NCBI GenBank assembly: GCA_910576935.1
Contig: CAJTKG010000044.1
Location: 1-18,550 of the forward strand
DNA from: an uncultured Muribaculaceae bacterium
GTDB taxonomy: Bacteria > Bacteroidota > Bacteroidia > Bacteroidales > Muribaculaceae
Reading direction: 5' to 3'
Length of the DNA stretch: 18,550 bases
The notes below the pieces were generated by a model. It was given only the letters and a program-made list of their open reading frames with translations, did not search any database and was not told the DNA's origin. Positions 14,817 through 18,550 of the stretch are shown in pieces. Made by a program: the position numbers and the translations under genes. How positions within the stretch are numbered: position 1 is the stretch's first letter; the number at the start of each line of letters is the position of its first letter.

Positions 14817-15450
14817 GTTGTTTGTAGTTTATTTCTTCGTTGAAGATTCGGTTAAATAGCTGTGTGATATGGTTTTGGTTGGTAATGATTTTGCGAAGTT
14901 CGTTGAGCCGAGTGGTGTTGTCGCTCCACGGAATCCATATTTTAAGATAGCCGTCGGGGCCGTATTTTTCGGTGAGGTGTTTGAGGGTGCGCCGATAATG
15001 GCCCTCTCGGTCCAAGCCGGGATAATGCGACAGACCGTATTGGATTGTGCGGCGGACTATTGTATCGGGGTCGATGAAACGGTCTGCTTCTGCGACGATG
15101 AGGCCGTAGGTGTTGCGCGGCACATACTTGTTTGATGCTCGATGGTCTTCGACGGCTTCGCCCATAATTGTGATTTCTTCCGGCGAGAAATGTAATTTGA
15201 CGAAATCGTCTGCTTCAAGGATTTTTCGGGACTCGGTGTGATGATTCTCGCGTCCGTTTATCAAACCGAGGTCATGAAATGCTGCGATGATATAGACCAT
15301 CGACTGATTCACTCCGGGCATTTTTTCGGCTAATTTCATGCTCTGCTCAATCACCGATCTGACGTGATCTTCGCGGTGAGCCTTGTCGAATGCGGCATAG
15401 CGGGGGATGATCTCACGCTCTACATAGTCTGTGATGTCATTGTCGACCAT
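14803..15450 (-). CDS. HD-domain phosphohydrolase
   Basis: The protein has 215 residues. Metal ligands fit the HD superfamily: His29 in HREDHV, His59-Asp60 in AFHDLG and Asp123 in AEADRF, with His103 in EDH also in the pocket. The fold is like small YedJ/YfbR-type metal-dependent phosphohydrolases acting on nucleotides. The C-terminal part (LSHYPGLDREGHYRRTLKHLTEKYGPDGYLKIW) looks like a family-specific extension. The exact substrate is unknown. It is the first gene of a two-gene unit with the FKBP. Confidence 0.85.
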   Translation of the reverse strand: MVDNDITDYVEREIIPRYAAFDKAHREDHVRSVIEQSMKLAEKMPGVNQSMVYIIAAFHDLGLINGRENHHTESRKILEADDFVKLHFSPEEITIMGEAVEDHRASNKYVPRNTYGLIVAEADRFIDPDTIVRRTIQYGLSHYPGLDREGHYRRTLKHLTEKYGPDGYLKIWIPWSDNTTRLNELRKIITNQNHITQLFNRIFNEEINYKQHGKT

Positions 15451-15519
15451 ATTGTTAGTCTTCAGTTATTATTTCGGAGTTATGGGTTTTATTGCGCTCC
15501 CCTGAAGGGCTTTTAATGA

Positions 15520-15527
15520 CAAAGATA
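15520..15527 (-). promoter_or_regulatory. -7 promoter element of the HD-FKBP unit
   Basis: Minus-strand TATCTTTG fits TAnnTTTG and lies about 70 nt upstream of the HD start codon at 15450. The -33 element is not clear. Confidence 0.38.
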
Positions 15528-15546
15528 GTGATAAATCTCCAAAAAG

Positions 15547-15562
15547 GTTGTGCAGACACAAC
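15547..15562 (-). terminator. terminator after the TIR-like gene
   Basis: On the minus strand GTTGTG-TCTG-CACAAC is followed directly by CTTTTTGG, a short stem plus T-run about 125 nt past the TIR-like stop codon. It also separates that gene from the HD promoter just beyond. Confidence 0.45.
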
Positions 15563-15685
15563 GTTTTATTGAGCGAATCATTTTCAAAGTTGACAAGGAT
15601 TGTGCATTAAGATTATGCCATAGAGAGAATGAGTCGTCAGTGTTGTCACTAACAGGCATAGAATTAGTTCGGATAAATAGCGGAT

Positions 15686-17212
15686 TTATGTTTTTAGATT
15701 GTTTATGGGAAATATTAGCTTTTTAATGCAATTGAAGTCTTTTTGTGAAAGTGTATTATTGATTAGTTTTTGCTCAAGATATTTACAAAATTCGATATTT
15801 GCTTCTTCTTTAAGGTGAGTATTAAGAACATTAATATCTTCAAGCCAATTTAGAATTTTAGGGAAGACTTTATATATATTTTTAAAATTTAGTCGGGTTA
15901 TGTCTTGAACGTCAGAGGGAATTTGTACTCCGTCTTCAGCAATAATCAAAACATGTTTTTTCCCTAAATGCTTCATTAGATAGCCTAATTCAATGTATAC
16001 ATTAGGACGAGAATAATATATATTCCTCTTTACTTTAATGTCTTTGGTCAATAAAATTATTGCCGACTCAGCTGCATTTAATGAGTCGTATAATTGACGC
16101 GTCAAAGAATCTCCGGTTACTGCTTCTAATATGCGAGTATCCTTTTTTATACATTTTGAAAAAACACGTTGTATCTCTATAGCAACCTCATGAGGTGCAG
16201 AAACGTCATTTTCGTCAGTTATCCAAGAACAGGTTATAAATATGTTATCAGGGGTGTTTTGAAATAAGTTTACATCGCAAAAACGATTTTTCAGCTGATG
16301 TGTGACATATGACACCCAGCGGCGTTCTAGTCGATTGATGTTGTTTTCAGATCTTTCTGTAGAAGTCGCCGTCAGCGTTTTTTTTATGCTTTTGGACTTA
16401 TGAGTGTATTTAATGCTTTGTGGTGGCAAAATTTGGAGCTTACCATTTACAACCTCCATAGCATCATCTTCTTCTATTGTAACATCGTTAAGCCATAAAT
16501 ATCTGAAATTATCCTCAAAAACCTTGCGTTTAGATTCATCATCAATTATAGTAATTGGTGTTGCAACAGAGCATCGTCTATTAAATCTCTGATTCTTTGC
16601 ATAAACATAAGGTTCAACGAAAACGAGATTATTTATTTGTATATAATTTATATTTATGTGAGTTGGAGTATATTGAACTGTAAACTGATTCTTTGAATTT
16701 TTCCATGAATCAGTTTTTGAAATAAGTTCACGTAATTCTTGAATTTGAGAGATAACTGTCTGTTGTGTAATATTAAATGATGCGCCCCAGAAAGTTCTCT
16801 CTGTAAATTCATCTAAAATACTGAAACTCCGAGTATATGCTGGTTCGGTTATTGATGAACGATTACTTGAAATTTCGGCGTTCATTCTTGTCAAAGCTGA
16901 TATGCAAAAAGGATATAATAGAAGAACCCTAATTTTTATAAATATTCCTTTTTTATTAAGCATCTCGGATTGTTGAATCAGGGTTTCTAATGTAGAATAT
17001 AGATCAAACTGAGTAACTTCATGAGAACGATCAAAATATAATGATGCGCACATACCCATTATGTCGATTCGGATGCATTTTGTGTATGTTATACCATTAA
17101 CTGCTTCAGGCTCCTTAATTTCAATCGCAGTCTCTAAAAGCGATTTAACACTCATTTTCTCAGTGATAAAGCTGTGAAATTCTTCACAGTTCCGATCTAA
17201 AAAGACTTTCAT
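15686..17212 (-). CDS. TIR-like (CAP12/Pycsar-effector type) protein, probable defence effector
   Basis: The protein has 508 residues with no signal peptide and is cytosolic. Residues about 323-445 resemble the TIR-like predicted nucleotide-binding domain (PF10137): beta1 NIFITCSW, helix and strand to AAESAIILLTKD (379-391), then RPNVYIELGYLMKHLG (402-417) with Glu408, HVLIIAEDGVQIPSDV and ITRLNF. Relatives include TIR effectors of CBASS and Pycsar that degrade NAD+ when triggered. Residues about 86-255 (GIFIKIRVLLLYPFCISALTR, then FVEPYVYAKN and FRYLWLNDVT) have the layout of a non-catalytic PLD-like sensor domain such as DUF5919, without an HKD motif; this is weaker. The gene is strongly AT-rich against a GC-rich genome, stands alone, and lies next to mobile-element remnants, which points to recent acquisition. 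No cyclase or CD-NTase gene is seen in this window. Confidence 0.75.
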   Translation of the reverse strand: MKVFLDRNCEEFHSFITEKMSVKSLLETAIEIKEPEAVNGITYTKCIRIDIMGMCASLYFDRSHEVTQFDLYSTLETLIQQSEMLNKKGIFIKIRVLLLYPFCISALTRMNAEISSNRSSITEPAYTRSFSILDEFTERTFWGASFNITQQTVISQIQELRELISKTDSWKNSKNQFTVQYTPTHININYIQINNLVFVEPYVYAKNQRFNRRCSVATPITIIDDESKRKVFEDNFRYLWLNDVTIEEDDAMEVVNGKLQILPPQSIKYTHKSKSIKKTLTATSTERSENNINRLERRWVSYVTHQLKNRFCDVNLFQNTPDNIFITCSWITDENDVSAPHEVAIEIQRVFSKCIKKDTRILEAVTGDSLTRQLYDSLNAAESAIILLTKDIKVKRNIYYSRPNVYIELGYLMKHLGKKHVLIIAEDGVQIPSDVQDITRLNFKNIYKVFPKILNWLEDINVLNTHLKEEANIEFCKYLEQKLINNTLSQKDFNCIKKLIFPINNLKT

Positions 17213-17245
17213 GAGATCAATTATTTATAATCATTAATGATATGA

Positions 17246-17254
17246 CAAATTTTA
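17246..17254 (-). promoter_or_regulatory. possible -7 element of the TIR-like gene
   Basis: Minus-strand TAAAATTTG resembles TAnnTTTG with one extra base, 34 nt before the start codon at 17212. A 10-bp palindrome, TCATTAATGA (17231-17240), falls at the expected transcription start. A better sequence match, TAATTTTG (17343-17336), lies too far upstream to be the only choice. Confidence 0.28.
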
Positions 17255-17314
17255 TTTTATGAGCGTAAATTTTATATGAAAAAACAAAAAAATAAGATAT
17301 ACCGATATTACGAC

Positions 17315-17349
17315 TTTAATTAATTGTTTTAAATGCAAAATTAATTAAA
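17315..17349. repeat. 11-bp AT-only inverted repeat upstream of the TIR-like gene
   Basis: TTTAATTAATT (17315-17325) and AATTAATTAAA (17339-17349) are perfect inverted copies around a 13-nt spacer. It may be a regulator site or a strong AT hairpin at the border of the acquired gene. Confidence 0.45.
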
Positions 17350-17572
17350 TAGATCTTTTTCTCCCTAATATTTTAAAAATTATTTTGGAGACTTCGCCCT
17401 CCTTTTTGTATTGCTTGTTTTTTCTGCTCAGAGCCGCTCTTGGGGGCGCACTCGGACGCCCCCAAGAGCATTCCCTCTCGAGGAGAAGGAGGAGAGTCAT
17501 AGCGGCTATGCTGTCGCACTTAATCTTTAATTTACGTTCGGACTCACGGATATAGGGATTTTTTCGGCTCAC
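17345..17572 (-). CDS. small basic ORF, possible mobile-element remnant
   Basis: An open frame of 75 codons starts MSRKNPYIRESERKLKIK and is Lys/Arg-rich throughout. Its middle (CSWGRPSAPPRAALSRKNK) is encoded by the GC-rich hairpin at 17436-17469. I do not recognise a family. It may be a non-coding frame across that structured segment; the abrupt GC change inside it argues against a normal gene. Confidence 0.22.
   Translation of the reverse strand: MSRKNPYIRESERKLKIKCDSIAAMTLLLLLERECSWGRPSAPPRAALSRKNKQYKKEGEVSKIIFKILGRKRSI
17436..17469. repeat. 13-bp perfect GC-rich hairpin
   Basis: GCTCTTGGGGGCG (17436-17448) pairs perfectly with CGCCCCCAAGAGC (17457-17469) around an 8-nt loop. It is set in AT-rich DNA. 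No T-run follows on either strand, so it is not a simple intrinsic terminator. It could be a recombination site, a transfer or replication structure, or the end of a mobile element. Confidence 0.6.
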
Positions 17573-17663
17573 GGTGCAAAATGGTGCAAATTGCAGAAAT
17601 CGGCTTCAAAAAGCGGTTTGAGCGGTGAATTATAGTTAAATAATATTTCAAGAGTTAAATAAT
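17573..17663. repeat. two pairs of short direct repeats
   Basis: GGTGCAAA occurs at 17573-17580 and 17583-17590 (10-bp period). AGTTAAATAAT occurs at 17634-17644 and 17653-17663 (19-bp period). Helical-turn-like spacing suggests paired protein-binding sites, for instance integrase arm sites, but no integrase gene is present here. Confidence 0.45.
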
Positions 17664-18129
17664 GTTTGGCAACTCCAAAAATTGCGACCTCAACCGGGTC
17701 AAAGGTTCGTTCCCATGCTCAAAACCCCACTTTGTGAGGCGTGGTGACGGCTTAACTTTCGGTGTTTCAGCCGACTCACTGATGATTTCCGCCAACCGTG
17801 AGTCGAATTACTTACAAACGTGAGTACTCACTAATGGCTCACTCACAACCTCTGTATTCTGCGCTATTCTGAAATTTTGGTAAAATAAAAAGCACTGAAA
17901 ATCAAGAGATTTCAGTGCTTTGCGGCGTTTTGCCATTTTCAATTGTGACCCTGGAGAAGCTGAGGCTTATCACTGTAACTAATTGGTATTCAGATTGTTG
18001 TAATGCCGTAACTCCGTTTGTTCACGAATTGCACATGGCATTATTTCAATGTTCTTACCCATTATTCCGTTTGGGCATTACAAAATTACAAGTTTTTAGG
18101 TGCTATTCCTAATTCAGTCTATTAAAATT
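17664..18129. other. stretch without a convincing gene; structured, probably mobile-element debris
   Basis: Open frames here are short and lack recognisable motifs. The stretch holds a cluster of ACTCAC/GTGAGT motifs: an 8-bp inverted repeat CGACTCAC/GTGAGTCG (17772-17779 and 17798-17805), a perfect palindrome GTGAGTACTCAC (17820-17831) and CTCACTCAC (17838-17846). It also holds the terminator-like hairpin at 17889-17921. From 17922 to 18129 I see nothing definite. It is bounded on the right by the IS end at 18130. Confidence 0.4.
17889..17921. terminator. strong bidirectional terminator-like hairpin
   Basis: AAAGCACTGAAA and TTTCAGTGCTTT form a 12-bp perfect stem around a 9-nt loop, with A-run and T-run arms typical of a bidirectional intrinsic terminator. 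No intact gene ends beside it, so it is probably left from a lost gene, or it insulates the TIR-like locus from the IS. Confidence 0.65.
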
Positions 18130-18550
18130 CAGGGCAAAAGCATGAGATTTGCCTAAAATTAAGCAAAAAATGGGTCCAATTTAGCCAATAAATATTTAAG
18201 TTCTTGCATAATCGTTTGTAATTGGCTAATTTAGAAGTATGCGAAATGAAATATTCTATATGGTCAAGGATCCTCGGGATTTGGGAAAGGTAAAACATAT
18301 ATTGGAAGATGTCCTTCGGATAGCGATGCTGGGTACAATTTGTGCATGTGATGATTACGAGGAGATACATGATTTTGTCTGTGAGCGTCACAAGGAATTG
18401 CGAGAGATGGGATTTTTGGAGCTGAGCAACGGCATACCCTCGAAATATACGATAGAGAGAGTTGTGGAGTCGGTAAATCCCAAACAGCTACGGAGTTGCC
18501 TTGACGCCTGCCGCGATACCATCAAAGAATCCCTAAGCGGGAAGCACGTA
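18130..18550 (+). mobile_element. ISAs1-family insertion sequence, left end (cut by window edge)
   Basis: The left end is placed at CAGGGCAAAAGC (18130), because ISAs1-family inverted repeats commonly begin CAGGG. The transposase starts 109 nt inside. The flanking ATTAAAATT just outside (18121-18129) would be a candidate target duplication of 8-10 bp. The right end lies beyond the window. Confidence 0.7.
18239..18550 (+). CDS. ISAs1-family transposase, N-terminal part
   Basis: 104 codons are open to the window edge. The protein begins MRNEIFYMVKDPRDLGKVKH and continues with LEDVLRIAMLGTICACDDYEEIHDF, LELSNGIPSKYTIERVVESVNPKQL. This is the DDE_Tnp_1-associated N-terminal domain of ISAs1 transposases (DPR, then KV.H.L.D.L, the ICxCDDYEEI block and NGIPSxxT). 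The DDE catalytic core lies outside the window, so intactness cannot be judged. Confidence 0.88.
   Translation, partial: MRNEIFYMVKDPRDLGKVKHILEDVLRIAMLGTICACDDYEEIHDFVCERHKELREMGFLELSNGIPSKYTIERVVESVNPKQLRSCLDACRDTIKESLSGKHV

Noticed and set aside
17690..17740. A tRNA-like T-arm (GGTTCGTTCCC) near 17705
   Set aside because: No acceptor stem, anticodon arm or D-arm can be built around it, so it is not a tRNA.
17915..18112. Plus-strand open frame of about 65 codons left of the IS
   Set aside because: It begins inside the terminator hairpin and shows no recognisable motif or signal peptide.
18122..18391. Minus-strand open frame at the IS end
   Set aside because: It lies antisense to the ISAs1 transposase start and crosses the IS boundary.

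Overview
The window looks like chromosomal DNA of a Bacteroidota member, most likely order Bacteroidales. The evidence is a PorV-type type IX secretion (T9SS) protein, an HmuY-like lipoprotein with a TonB-dependent receptor, a calycin-like small secreted protein, recF followed directly by a DUF721/DciA-like gene, a LuxR-type regulator with a PAS-like N-terminus, and several -7 promoter elements of the Bacteroidota form TAnnTTTG. The genes up to about 12.6 kb are GC-rich and their codon use favours GTC/GAC/CGC. A gut Muribaculaceae-like lineage would fit, but that is inference.

Layout. (1) 145-1563 (-): a beta-helix lipoprotein, divergent from (2) 1638-4325 (+): a tight operon of secreted esterase, recF, DUF721/DciA-like protein and hotdog thioesterase, with ATGA overlaps or a 2-nt gap. 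(3) 4326-4537: an intergenic stretch with three small hairpins, then a Cof-type HAD phosphatase (4538-5380, +). (4) 5944-7152 and 5463-5934 (-): porV followed by ispF, flanked on both sides by arrays of an AATGCAY heptamer, each ending in AATCGGG. (5) 7441-12056 (+): a five-gene translationally coupled operon: small protein with a T9SS-sorting-like tail, calycin-like protein, HmuY-like lipoprotein, TonB-dependent receptor, and a polytopic membrane protein. This reads as an outer-membrane uptake system for heme or a similar ligand. (6) 12069-12626 (-): nitroreductase. (7) 12760-13410 (-) DUF1349-like secreted protein and 13537-14274 (+) LuxR-type regulator, divergent around a palindrome-rich intergenic region. 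(8) 14418-15450 (-): HD-domain protein overlapping a cytosolic FKBP isomerase.

(9) From about 15.5 kb the DNA changes character. An AT-rich orphan gene (15686-17212, -) encodes a 508-residue protein. Its C-terminal domain resembles the TIR-like nucleotide-binding domain of CAP12/Pycsar effectors, and its N-terminal half may be PLD-like. It is followed by about 900 bp with no convincing gene but with unusual sequence structure: a 13-bp perfect GC-rich hairpin, ACTCAC/GTGAGT motif clusters, short direct repeats and a strong terminator-like hairpin. The left end of an ISAs1-family insertion sequence follows (18130 to the window edge). This end looks like an accessory island carrying a probable anti-phage effector and is the most likely place for an undescribed system.
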